NCBI RefSeq assembly: GCF_003289965.1
Contig: NZ_QMBQ01000001.1
Coordinates: 434,001 to 498,000, forward strand
Source: Mesorhizobium atlanticum
GTDB taxonomy: Bacteria > Pseudomonadota > Alphaproteobacteria > Rhizobiales > Rhizobiaceae
Length of the DNA stretch: 64,000 nt
Direction of reading: 5' to 3'
Shown: positions 23,958 to 32,465 of the stretch, piece by piece
Layout: every line of letters starts with the position of its first letter
Numbering within the stretch: position 1 is the stretch's first letter
The notes under the pieces: generated by a model
Databases searched by the model: none
What the model was told of the DNA's origin: nothing
What the model saw: only the letters and a program-made list of their open reading frames with translations
Made by a program: the position numbers and the translations under genes

Positions 23958-25637
23958 TCACATGCCTTGGTAGACCGGGCCTTCGCCGCCTTGTGGCGGC
24001 ACCCAGTTGATGTTCTGGTTCGGATCCTTGATGTCGCAGGTCTTGCAGTGCACGCAGTTCTGCGCGTTGATGACGAAGCGCACGTCCTTGGCCGACGGAT
24101 CGGCGGCGGCATTGCCGTCCTTGTCCACCCATTCATAGACGCCGGCCGGGCAGTAGCGGGTCGAGGGACCGGCAAAGACGTCGTGCTCGGAACGCTGCTG
24201 CAGCGCCATGTCGCCGACGATCAGATGCACCGGCTCGTTTTCCTCATGGTTGGTGTTGGAGAGGAAAACCGAGGAGAGCCGGTCGAAGGTCAAGACGCCA
24301 TCCGGCTTCGGATAGGCGATCTTCTGATGCTTGGATGCCGGCTCGAGCGTCGCATAGTCGGCCTTGCCATGCTTCAGCGTGCCGAAGGGCGAGAAGCCGA
24401 ACAGCGTGTTCAGCCACATGTCGAGGCCGCCGATGCCGACGCCGATGATGGTGCCGAAGCGTGACCAGAGCGGCTTGACGTTGCGCACCTTCTTCAGGTC
24501 CTTGCCGATGTCGCTGCCACGCCAGGCTTCCTCGTAGGAGGCGAGCTCATCATTGGCCCGACCCGCCGCGATGGCGTCCGCGACATGCTCGGCCGCCAGC
24601 ATGCCGGACAGCACCGCATTGTGCGAACCCTTGATGCGCGGCACGTTGACGAAGCCGGCCGCGCAGCCCATCAGCACGCCGCCCGGGAACGACAGCTTCG
24701 GCACGGACTGCCAGCCGCCCTCGGTGATGGCGCGCGCGCCGTAGCCGATGCGCTTGGCGCCCGCAAAGGTGCCGGCGATCGCCGGGTGCGTCTTGAAGCG
24801 CTGGAACTCCTCAAAGGGCGAAAGCCAGGGGTTCTTGTAGTTCAGGTGAACGACGAAGCCGACCGCCACCTGGTTGTCCTCGAGATGATAGAGGAAGGAG
24901 CCGCCGCCAGTCTTCATGTCGAGCGGCCAGCCGAACGAGTGCTGCACCAGACCCGGCTTGTGGTTCTCCGGCTTGACCTGCCAGAGTTCCTTGAGGCCGA
25001 TGCCGAACTTGCCCGGCTCGCGGCCATCGGCAAGCCGATATTTGGCGATAAGCTGCTTGGCCAAGGAGCCGCGCGCGCCCTCGCCGATCAGCACATATTT
25101 GCCCATCAGCGCCATGCCGGGCGCGTAGGCCGGGCCATGCGTGCCGTCCTTCTCGACGCCCATGTCGCCGGTGATGACGCCGGTGACGGCGCCGGCATCG
25201 TTATAGACGAGGCTTGCGGCGGCAAAACCGGGATAGATCTCGACGCCCAGCGCTTCGGCCTTGGTCGCCAGCCAGCGGCAGACATTGCCGAGCGAGACAA
25301 TGTAGTTGCCGTGATTGTTCATCAGCGGCGGCATCAGGAAGTTCGGCAGGCGGAACGAACCGGCCGGGCCGAGCACCAGGAAATGGTCGTCGGTCACCGG
25401 CGTCTTGAACGGATGATCGCTCTCCTCGCGCCAGCCGGGCAGGAGGCGATCGATGCCGATCGGGTCGACGACGGCGCCGGACAGGATGTGCGCGCCGACC
25501 TCGCCGCCCTTTTCCAGCACAACGACGGAAAGCTCAGGGTTGAGCTGCTTCAGGCGGATCGCCGCGGCAAGGCCGGCGGGACCCGCGCCGACGATCACCA
25601 CGTCGAATTCCATGCTCTCGCGTTCGATTTCGCTCAT
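23958..25637 (-). CDS. etfD: Electron transfer flavoprotein-ubiquinone oxidoreductase
   Basis: A 559-residue membrane-associated flavoprotein that moves electrons from reduced ETF to ubiquinone. The N-terminal FAD Rossmann motif is FDVVIVGAGPAGLAAAIRL, followed by VLEKGGEVGAHILSGAV and the long family-specific LIGEGARGSLAKQLIAKY. The C-terminal 4Fe-4S module has Cys residues in DVRFVINAQNCVHCKTCDIK, a fourth Cys upstream in TRYCPAGVYEW. ATG 25637 (MSEIERESMEF) is chosen because GAGGGGCC precedes it and the upstream 18 residues of the open frame are not conserved. It is the expected electron sink for isovaleryl-CoA dehydrogenase at 10605 and possibly for the DMGDH-like enzyme at 52459. Confidence 0.95.
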   Translation of the reverse strand: MSEIERESMEFDVVIVGAGPAGLAAAIRLKQLNPELSVVVLEKGGEVGAHILSGAVVDPIGIDRLLPGWREESDHPFKTPVTDDHFLVLGPAGSFRLPNFLMPPLMNNHGNYIVSLGNVCRWLATKAEALGVEIYPGFAAASLVYNDAGAVTGVITGDMGVEKDGTHGPAYAPGMALMGKYVLIGEGARGSLAKQLIAKYRLADGREPGKFGIGLKELWQVKPENHKPGLVQHSFGWPLDMKTGGGSFLYHLEDNQVAVGFVVHLNYKNPWLSPFEEFQRFKTHPAIAGTFAGAKRIGYGARAITEGGWQSVPKLSFPGGVLMGCAAGFVNVPRIKGSHNAVLSGMLAAEHVADAIAAGRANDELASYEEAWRGSDIGKDLKKVRNVKPLWSRFGTIIGVGIGGLDMWLNTLFGFSPFGTLKHGKADYATLEPASKHQKIAYPKPDGVLTFDRLSSVFLSNTNHEENEPVHLIVGDMALQQRSEHDVFAGPSTRYCPAGVYEWVDKDGNAAADPSAKDVRFVINAQNCVHCKTCDIKDPNQNINWVPPQGGEGPVYQGM

Positions 25638-25887
25638 CGGCCCCTCACTGGCTCGCCATGTTCTCGCATTCTGCTGGCTCACGCGCTGCATAGCGCATCA
25701 ATTCGCGACGCGAAACCGGCGCTGACGTGACAACGCCGATTTCGACAAAAAGTCGCGGTTTTCCTACGAAAAGGCAGCAGCACATGCCATGGCCAAGCAT
25801 AGGCCAGACCCGGCAGGTTGGCAGGCCAGGCGGCGCCTGCATGTTTTTAATTGTTCGACGGCTTGGTTATCGGCAATACTTCAAGCC

Positions 25888-26544
25888 ATGCGCAGTCCAG
25901 AGCCGTCCGGCTTTCCATCGAAGCGCTTACTCTTCACGTCAGGCCTGGCCTGGCGGGCGGTTCTTCCGCTCCTCTTCTTGAGCGTGCCGGCACTTTTGAC
26001 CACGTCAGTCCGGGCCGATCCGGTGAAGGTCTGGGCGACGGGCGCCTATTCCTTCTCCGATGAGCTGGGCGGCTTCCGCATCACCGGCGCTTCCGGCATC
26101 GGCACCAAGGAAGACCCGCTGGTCATCAAGGAGGAACTGAACACGGCGACGCCGGTGACGCTGACCATTCGCGCAACCAAGCCGATCGAGCCCTTCGGCA
26201 AAGCCGGCGAGGTCGCCAACGGCGTGATGTATATGCGCATCGACGTGCTCAACAACAGCGCGCTCCCCTGGGTGGAGTTCCAGTTCGAGCTGCAGGAGAT
26301 CCTCGGCCAGCCTAGCGTGTTCGGCGATGGCCTGTCCTTCGACCAGCGCAACAAGACGCCCGACAACATCTGGTCGAGCAATTTCGCCGATTTCGAGCGC
26401 AAGTTCGAACCTTACGACCAGCTGCTGTTCAGGAACGGCAAGGTCGACCCGCTGAAGACGGCGACCTTCGATTTCCTAATCACCGACTACACGCCGCGCT
26501 GGACGTTCTACATCGTGCAGGATCCGCGCATACCGACCGGCTAA
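25888..26544 (+). CDS. Conserved secreted protein of unknown function
   Basis: A 218-residue protein from ATG 25888 with an N-terminal hydrophobic segment (WRAVLPLLFLSVPALLTTS, cleavage near VRA) and a beta-rich mature domain: GAYSFSDELGGFRITGASGI, VTLTIRATKPIEPFGKAGEV, and NNSALPWVEFQFELQEILG. The sandwich-like strand pattern suggests a periplasmic or exported protein. I recognise it as a conserved hypothetical type but no family name. A longer start at 25789 would put a polar stretch ahead of the signal peptide and is not favoured. Confidence 0.72.
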   Translation: MRSPEPSGFPSKRLLFTSGLAWRAVLPLLFLSVPALLTTSVRADPVKVWATGAYSFSDELGGFRITGASGIGTKEDPLVIKEELNTATPVTLTIRATKPIEPFGKAGEVANGVMYMRIDVLNNSALPWVEFQFELQEILGQPSVFGDGLSFDQRNKTPDNIWSSNFADFERKFEPYDQLLFRNGKVDPLKTATFDFLITDYTPRWTFYIVQDPRIPTG

Positions 26545-26593
26545 AAGTCTTACCACGGTTGCAAATTCGAACCGCGCGGACGATGTTGGCGCC

Positions 26594-27514
26594 ATGACTG
26601 CCGCCTCTCCCAGAACACCAGCCGAGATCGCCGAACTACTCGCCTTCTATGCCAGCGCCGGCGTGGACGACGCGCTCGAAGACACGCCGATCAACCGGTT
26701 CGCCGAACCGACGGCGAAGCCAGCCGAACGCAGGCCCGCCGAGCGCGCGCCGGCAGCGCCCCGCCGCGAAGCCGCGCCCGAGAGCCGGACGGCACCCGAG
26801 CGGGCTCCGGAACGCGTTGAGAACCCGCCAGCGCCCTTGTCCGGCCTCGACGCCAGCAATATTCCGGACGCACCCGCGCGTGCGCCGGCGGCGGCCGTTC
26901 CCGACGAGGCGCAGGCCCTGCTGGCGCGCCAGCTTGCCGCCCGCGCGACGACGCTGGACGAGTTGCGCCAGTACATGGCCGCCTTCGACGGCTGTAACCT
27001 CAAATTCACCGCCAAGAACCTGGTCTTCGCCGACGGCAATCCGAACGCCGACCTGATGCTGGTCGGCGAGGCGCCGGGCCGCGACGAGGACCTCGAAGGC
27101 CTGCCCTTCGTCGGCCGCTCCGGCCGGCTGCTCGACCGCATGCTGGGGGCGATCGGCCTCGACCGGACCTCGGCCTATATCGCCAACGTCATTCCGTGGC
27201 GGCCGCCGGGCAACCGCACGCCCACGCCGCACGAGACCGAAATCTGCCGGCCTTTCATCGAAAGGCAGATCGAGCTGGTCAACCCGAAGGTGCTGGTCAA
27301 TCTCGGCGGGCCATCGGCCAAGACGCTGCTCAACACGACCGAGGGCATTCTGCGCCTGCGCGGCAACTGGCGGGTGCATACGACCGCATCGGGCATAGCC
27401 ATTCCGGCGATGCCGACGCTGCACCCGGCCTATCTCTTGCGGACGCCGGCGCACAAGAAACTGGCCTGGCGGGATTTTCTCGAGGTGAAGGCGAAGTTGC
27501 GGGCGCTGGGGTAA
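26594..27514 (+). CDS. Family-4-like uracil-DNA glycosylase without the Fe-S cysteines
   Basis: A 306-residue protein. The first 115 residues are an Ala/Pro/Glu/Arg-rich, probably disordered region. The catalytic domain follows: motif A LMLVGEAPGRDEDLEGLPFV, GRSGRLLDRMLGAIGL, ANVIPWRPPGNRTPTP, and the uracil-pocket motif PTLHPAYLLRTPAHK. Family-4 enzymes carry four Cys for a 4Fe-4S cluster; here only two Cys exist (DGCNLKFTAKN and EICRPF), so no such cluster can form in the usual way. Role: removal of uracil from DNA. A short inverted repeat lies just after the stop. Confidence 0.87.
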   Translation: MTAASPRTPAEIAELLAFYASAGVDDALEDTPINRFAEPTAKPAERRPAERAPAAPRREAAPESRTAPERAPERVENPPAPLSGLDASNIPDAPARAPAAAVPDEAQALLARQLAARATTLDELRQYMAAFDGCNLKFTAKNLVFADGNPNADLMLVGEAPGRDEDLEGLPFVGRSGRLLDRMLGAIGLDRTSAYIANVIPWRPPGNRTPTPHETEICRPFIERQIELVNPKVLVNLGGPSAKTLLNTTEGILRLRGNWRVHTTASGIAIPAMPTLHPAYLLRTPAHKKLAWRDFLEVKAKLRALG

Positions 27515-27525
27515 GCGCGGCCTTT

Positions 27526-27547
27526 CCTTCTCCCTTGTGGGAGAAGG
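27526..27547. repeat. Short palindromic repeat unit (CCTTCTCCC hairpin)
   Basis: A 9-bp stem (ccttctccc / gggagaagg) with loop ttgt. The same unit closes the 146-bp palindrome at 32178-32323. Such GC hairpins are dispersed in rhizobial and other alphaproteobacterial intergenic regions. It may also help end transcription of the glycosylase gene. Confidence 0.65.
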
Positions 27548-27607
27548 GGGAGGCAATAACCTCCCAGGTAATTGAATTGCTCCGCCCGCCGCCCTACTCA
27601 TCCGTCC

Positions 27608-28420
27608 ATGACCACATCCGAACCGTCCGCCGGCAGCCTGATCCGCGAGTGGCGCACGCGGCGGCGCATGAGCCAGCTCGACCTCGCCATGGAGGCCGAT
27701 ATCTCGCAGCGGCATCTCTCCTTCGTCGAGAGCGGCCGCGCCCGGCCGTCGCGGGAGATGGTGCTGCATCTGGCCGAGCAGCTGTCGATCCCGCTCAGGC
27801 AACGCAACCAGCTGCTGCTTGCGGCAGGTTTCGCGCCAAGCTTCAGCGAAAAATCACTCAGCGACGCAACACTGGCGCCGGCGATGGCCGCGGTCGAGAC
27901 CGTGCTCAAGGGCCACGAGCCCTTTCCGGCGCTGGCGGTGGACCGGCACTGGAACCTGGTTTCGGCAAACACCGCGATCGCCCCGTTCCTTGCCGATATT
28001 TCCGAACAGTCGCTGCTCCAATCGCCGGTCAATGTACTGCGGCTCAGCCTCCATCCGGGCGGCGTGGCGCCGCGCATCGTCAATCTCGCCGAGTGGCGTG
28101 CGCATCTGCTCGAACGGCTGAAGCACCAGAACGACGCGACCGGCGATCCGGTGCTGATCGAGCTGGAGCGAGAATTGCGCGCCTACCCGTCCGGCCTGAA
28201 GAGCAGCCGACCGGCGCCGGTCGAACCGAGCGGCATCGTCCATCCGCTCCGGCTCGCGCATGGCGGCACTGTGCTCTCCTTCATCAGCACCATCACCGTA
28301 TTCGGCACGCCGCTCGACGTCACGCTGTCGGAGCTGGCGATCGAATCCTTCTTTCCGGCCGATGAGCAGACGCGGACGGTGCTGGTGCGGCTGGCGAAGG
28401 AGCGGGCGGCGACCTCGTAG
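27608..28420 (+). CDS. XRE family regulator with MmyB-like ligand-binding domain
   Basis: A 270-residue regulator. The N-terminal helix-turn-helix is RRRMSQLDLAMEADISQRHL followed by SFVESGRARPSREMV. The C-terminal MmyB-type domain contains PFPALAVDRHWNLVSANTAI and LLQSPVNVLRLSLHPGGVAP and ends HGGTVLSFISTITVFGTPLD. MmyB-type regulators bind a small hydrophobic ligand in a PAS-like pocket. ATG 27608. It is convergent with the EamA transporter gene (2 bp between stops), so its target is not evident from position. Confidence 0.9.
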   Translation: MTTSEPSAGSLIREWRTRRRMSQLDLAMEADISQRHLSFVESGRARPSREMVLHLAEQLSIPLRQRNQLLLAAGFAPSFSEKSLSDATLAPAMAAVETVLKGHEPFPALAVDRHWNLVSANTAIAPFLADISEQSLLQSPVNVLRLSLHPGGVAPRIVNLAEWRAHLLERLKHQNDATGDPVLIELERELRAYPSGLKSSRPAPVEPSGIVHPLRLAHGGTVLSFISTITVFGTPLDVTLSELAIESFFPADEQTRTVLVRLAKERAATS

Positions 28421-28422
28421 TC

Positions 28423-29370
28423 TTACCCCTGCGGCGGCGCGGCCGTCCTGGTGCGCGTGCGCTCCAGGCCGAGCTGGCGCTCGCGCCAGATGATGAAGAT
28501 GCCGGCGGCGACCACAATGACGCCGCCGATCAGCGTGTTGAGCGAGGTCACGTCGCCGAAGACGAAATAGCCGACGACGACGCCGAGGATCATCGAGGTG
28601 TATTCGAACGGCGCCACGACGGAAGCCTCGGCATGGCGATAGGCCGCGGTCATCAGGATCTGGCCAAGCCCGCCGCAGAAGCCGGCGAAAACGAGCAGTG
28701 CCGCCTGCAGCGGCGTCAGCGCCTGCCAGCCGAAAGGCAGTGTGAAAAGCGACAGCACCGAAGCCGTCGAGGAGAACCATAGAACGATGGTCGCCGTCTT
28801 CTCCGTCTGCACCAGATTGCGCACCAGGAGCATGGCGACCGCCGAGATCGCGGCGGCGATCAGCGCCGCCAAGACGCCGAGCACCTCCTGGTCGTCGAGG
28901 CCTTGATCGGAATTGAGCAGCGTCAGTTCGGGCCAGGAGATGACCAGCACGCCGGCAAGACCGACGACGACCGCGCTCCAGCGGTAGACGCGGATGGTCT
29001 CGCCGAGGAAGACCGAGGAGAACACCACCACCAGCAGCGGCTGGGCGTAGTTCAGCGTGATCGCTTCGGGGAGCGGCAGCCTGGTCAGCGCGAAGAAGCC
29101 GAGGCCCATGGCGCCGACACCGACCAGGCCGCGCGCGATGTGGTTAAACGGCCGTTTCGTGGTGAATGCCGTTGCCAACTCTCCCTTGAAGGCCAGGAAG
29201 GCGATGATCGGGAAGATGGCGAAGAAGGAGCGGAAGAAGACGATCTGCCCGGCGGGCACGCCGCCGGCCGCTTTGATGCAGGTCTGCATGCCAACGAAGA
29301 CCGCCACCGAGACGATCTTCAGCGTAATGCCGCGCAGCGTGCTGTGGCCGGCGGCATGATCGACGGTCAT
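28423..29370 (-). CDS. EamA/DMT family permease
   Basis: A 315-residue inner-membrane protein with ten hydrophobic helices in two EamA repeats. Repeat 1 starts LKIVSVAVFVGMQTCIKAAG and includes PEAITLNYAQPLLVVVFSSV then FLGETIRVYRWSAVVVGL. Repeat 2 includes AAYRHAEASVVAPFEYTSMI then VFGDVTSLNTLIGGVIVVAAG. The family exports metabolites such as amino acids; no substrate can be given. ATG 29370 has GAGG at 5 nt. The open frame continues 990 codons upstream with no membrane character; that part is antisense to pepN and is not coding. Confidence 0.9.
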   Translation of the reverse strand: MTVDHAAGHSTLRGITLKIVSVAVFVGMQTCIKAAGGVPAGQIVFFRSFFAIFPIIAFLAFKGELATAFTTKRPFNHIARGLVGVGAMGLGFFALTRLPLPEAITLNYAQPLLVVVFSSVFLGETIRVYRWSAVVVGLAGVLVISWPELTLLNSDQGLDDQEVLGVLAALIAAAISAVAMLLVRNLVQTEKTATIVLWFSSTASVLSLFTLPFGWQALTPLQAALLVFAGFCGGLGQILMTAAYRHAEASVVAPFEYTSMILGVVVGYFVFGDVTSLNTLIGGVIVVAAGIFIIWRERQLGLERTRTRTAAPPQG

Positions 29371-29523
29371 CTTGCCTCGTAAGGATGGTTGGAAAACGAA
29401 GCCGCAAATGAGGCCTTTGTGCAGTTTTGTCGAGTGGCGGTTTCGTGTAAAGAGCGCGCACCTCAAAATTCTTGGACCAGCCAAGCTGGCCCCTGCACGA
29501 AATCGACAGGAAAAGCCCAGGGA

Positions 29524-32169
29524 ATGCGCACCGATACCGGCCATGTCTTCAAGCTCGAAGACTATCGCCCCAGCGATTATCTCATCCCGAGGACCAGCCT
29601 CGACTTCCGCCTGTCGCCGGACGCGACCCATGTCACCGCGCTGCTTACCATCGAGCGGCGTGAGGGCGTCGCGGCAACGGCGCCGCTGGTGCTCGACGGC
29701 GACGGGCTGACGTTGCTTGGCGTCGCTATCGACGGGCATGTGCTTCAGGCCGGCGACTACGATGGGACGCCGGACCGGCTGACGATCCCGAAGCCGCCGG
29801 CGGCACAGCGCTTCGAGCTTCGCCTGGAGACGGAGATCGCACCTTCGCGCAACGAGGCGCTGATGGGCCTCTATCGCTCCAACAACGTCTATTGCACGCA
29901 ATGCGAGGCCGAGGGCTTCAGACGCATCACCTATTTCCTCGACCGTCCCGACATCCTGTCGGTCTACACGGTGCGCATCGAAGCCCCGCATAACGAGGCG
30001 CCGCTGCTGCTTTCCAACGGCAATCCCGTCGAACGCGGCGCGCTTGCCAACGGCAGGCACTACGCGATCTGGCACGACCCCTTCCCCAAACCCTCCTACC
30101 TCTTCGCCCTGGTAGCGGGCGCGCTCGGCAAGGTGGCGGGCAGCTTCACCACCATGTCCGGCCGCGAGGTCGAGCTCGGCATCTATGTGGAGCCTGGCAA
30201 GGAGCGGCTTGCCGGCTATGCGATGGACGCGCTGAAGCGCTCCATGAAATGGGACGAGGAAGCCTTCGGCCGCGAATACGACCTCGACGTCTTCAACATC
30301 GTCGCCGTGTCGGACTTCAATATGGGGGCGATGGAGAACAAGGGCCTCAACGTCTTCAACGACAAATATGTGCTGGCCGACGAGGAGACCGCGACGGATG
30401 CCGACTTCGCCAACATCGAGGCGATCATCGCGCATGAGTATTTCCACAATTGGACTGGCAACAGAATCACTTGCCGCGACTGGTTCCAGCTCTGCCTCAA
30501 GGAAGGGCTGACGGTTTACCGCGACCACGAATTCTCCGCCGACCAGCGTTCGCGGGCGGTGAAACGCATCGCCGAGGTGCGCACGCTGCGCGCGCACCAG
30601 TTCCCGGAAGACCAGGGACCGCTGGCGCATCCGGTCAGGCCGCGCCGCTACCGCGAGATCAACAATTTCTACACGGCGACCGTCTACGAGAAGGGCTCGG
30701 AAGTGGTGCGCATGATCCGCACCATTCTCGGGCCGGAGACCTTCCGTGCCGGCATGGATCTCTATTTCGAGCGGCACGACGGCGAGGCCGCGACGATCGA
30801 GGACTTTTTGAAAGTCTTCGAGGACGTGTCGGGCCGCGACCTCGCGCAATTCGCGCTCTGGTATCACCAGGCCGGCACGCCGAATCTGACGGTGAGCTCG
30901 ACGCATAATGCGGCGGCCAGGGAATTCACGCTGGAGATCGAACAGTCGGTGCCGCCAACGCCGTCGGAAAGCCGCAAGAGGCTGATGCATATTCCCCTGG
31001 CCTTCGGCCTGGTGGGCGCCGACGGCAAGCCTGTCACCTGGACGGCTGTCGAGGGCGCGACGGTGGATGACGGCGTCATCCACATCCGCAAGCGGCGGCA
31101 CACGGTGCGCTTTTCGGGCGTCTCGGAACGGCCTTCGGTGTCGCTCAACCGCGGCTTCTCGGCGCCGATCACGCTGTCGGTGCAGCAGAAAGCGGAAGAC
31201 CAGTTCTTCCTCGCGGCGCATGACAGCGACGCCTTCTCGCGCTGGCAGGCGTTCAACACGCTTTTGACCGACGCGCTGATCGCCGCCTTCCGCCAGATCC
31301 TCGGCGGCAAGGAGCCGGTCTTCGCGGCACGGCTGGCCGAGCTTGCCGGCAGGATCGCCGGCGACGAGGCGCTGGAGCCGGCCTATCGGGCGCTGGCGCT
31401 CACGCTTCCCGGCGAAGCCGACATTGCCCGCGACATCGGCAAGGGCATCGACCCCGACGCCATCTTCGCCGCGCGCGAAGCGCTGGCGCGCACCATCGCC
31501 GAGGCAAACCGCGATGCTTTCCTGGCGCTCTACGGCAGCCTTGTCGACAAGGGCGCGTTTAGCCCGGACGCGGCAAGCGCCGGGCGCAGGGCGCTCCGCA
31601 ACATCCTGCTCGATTATCTTTCGCTGCTGCCGGGCGGCTCGGACCTCGCCGCGCGGCACTTTGCTGCCGCCACCAACATGACCGACCGCGCGGCGGCGCT
31701 GGCCGTGCTGGCGCACCGCCATTCGGGCACGGCCGGGGCCGAAGAGGCGCTGGCAGCCTTCGAGGCGCGCTATCGAAGCGATGCGCTGGTGCTCGACAAA
31801 TGGTTCCAGATCCAGGCCGGCGTGCCCGGCCCACGGACCGTCGACAAGGTGCGCACGCTGATGCGGCATCCAGCCTTCTCGATCGCCAATCCGAACCGTG
31901 TTCGCTCGCTGATCGGCACCTTCTCCAGCGCCAACCAGACCGGCTTCCACCGCGCCGACGGCGAAGGCTACCGCCTGTTCGCCGAGACGGTGCTGGAGGT
32001 CGAGAAGCGCAACCCGCAAGTGGCCGCGCGGCTGGCGACGGCGCTCAGGTCCTGGCGCTCGCTGGAGCCCGGACGCCAGGCCAAGGCCAAGCAGGCGCTG
32101 CTCGACATGGCCAAGGTGGAGAACCTGTCGGCTGATCTGCGGGATATTGTGGAGCGCACGTTGGCGTAG
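29524..32169 (+). CDS. pepN: Aminopeptidase N (M1 metallopeptidase)
   Basis: An 881-residue cytosolic zinc aminopeptidase. Substrate-binding GAMEN motif (NMGAMENKGLNVFN, near 267), zinc site HEYFHNWTGNRITCRDWFQL (near 304) with the downstream zinc Glu in CLKEGLTVYRDHEF, and the catalytic Tyr in NNFYTATVYEKGSEVVRMI. The C-terminal Ig-like domain and alpha-helical DUF3458-type domain complete the E. coli PepN layout (about 870 residues). It releases N-terminal residues during peptide turnover. ATG 29524 sits 5 nt after CAGGGA and begins the conserved MRTDTGHVFKLEDY; longer starts are not conserved. Confidence 0.95.
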   Translation: MRTDTGHVFKLEDYRPSDYLIPRTSLDFRLSPDATHVTALLTIERREGVAATAPLVLDGDGLTLLGVAIDGHVLQAGDYDGTPDRLTIPKPPAAQRFELRLETEIAPSRNEALMGLYRSNNVYCTQCEAEGFRRITYFLDRPDILSVYTVRIEAPHNEAPLLLSNGNPVERGALANGRHYAIWHDPFPKPSYLFALVAGALGKVAGSFTTMSGREVELGIYVEPGKERLAGYAMDALKRSMKWDEEAFGREYDLDVFNIVAVSDFNMGAMENKGLNVFNDKYVLADEETATDADFANIEAIIAHEYFHNWTGNRITCRDWFQLCLKEGLTVYRDHEFSADQRSRAVKRIAEVRTLRAHQFPEDQGPLAHPVRPRRYREINNFYTATVYEKGSEVVRMIRTILGPETFRAGMDLYFERHDGEAATIEDFLKVFEDVSGRDLAQFALWYHQAGTPNLTVSSTHNAAAREFTLEIEQSVPPTPSESRKRLMHIPLAFGLVGADGKPVTWTAVEGATVDDGVIHIRKRRHTVRFSGVSERPSVSLNRGFSAPITLSVQQKAEDQFFLAAHDSDAFSRWQAFNTLLTDALIAAFRQILGGKEPVFAARLAELAGRIAGDEALEPAYRALALTLPGEADIARDIGKGIDPDAIFAAREALARTIAEANRDAFLALYGSLVDKGAFSPDAASAGRRALRNILLDYLSLLPGGSDLAARHFAAATNMTDRAAALAVLAHRHSGTAGAEEALAAFEARYRSDALVLDKWFQIQAGVPGPRTVDKVRTLMRHPAFSIANPNRVRSLIGTFSSANQTGFHRADGEGYRLFAETVLEVEKRNPQVAARLATALRSWRSLEPGRQAKAKQALLDMAKVENLSADLRDIVERTLA

Positions 32170-32177
32170 CGCTGCCT

Positions 32178-32323
32178 CTCCTTCCCCCCTTGTGGGGGAA
32201 GGTGTTGCCGAAGGCGACGGATGAAGGGTGCTCCAGATGCCACGAGCGTCGCACCTCGCTGGAACACCCCTCATCCGTCTCGGCGCTGCGCGCCGATCCA
32301 CCTTCTCCCGCAAGGGAGAAGGG
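32178..32323. repeat. 146-bp imperfect palindrome between pepN and the PAS kinase gene
   Basis: Each end carries its own small hairpin: ccttcccc / ggggaagg at 32180-32202, and ccttctccc / gggagaagg at 32301-32322. Between them gatgaagggtgctcca pairs with tggaacacccctcatc. The outer unit is the same as at 27526-27547. This is a mosaic dispersed palindrome typical of alphaproteobacterial intergenic DNA, and could act as a transcription terminator or mRNA stabiliser. Confidence 0.75.
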
Positions 32324-32465
32324 AAAACGAAAAATTTCAATCAACTTTTAATCTTTTTCGCCCGCGCCACTGGACAAGGCGAATCGGCTTTGATTCTTTA
32401 ATGGCGATTCGGGCGTGCGGCGTATCCGGATCATCCAGTATACGGCAGATCGGGGAGTGCCATTT

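Noticed and set aside
29371..32340. Upstream 990 codons of the open minus-strand frame that ends in the EamA gene
   Set aside because: It is antisense to the full-length pepN gene, has no domain character (His/Arg/Ala-rich) and arises from the GC-rich codon bias. Only 28423-29370 is coding.
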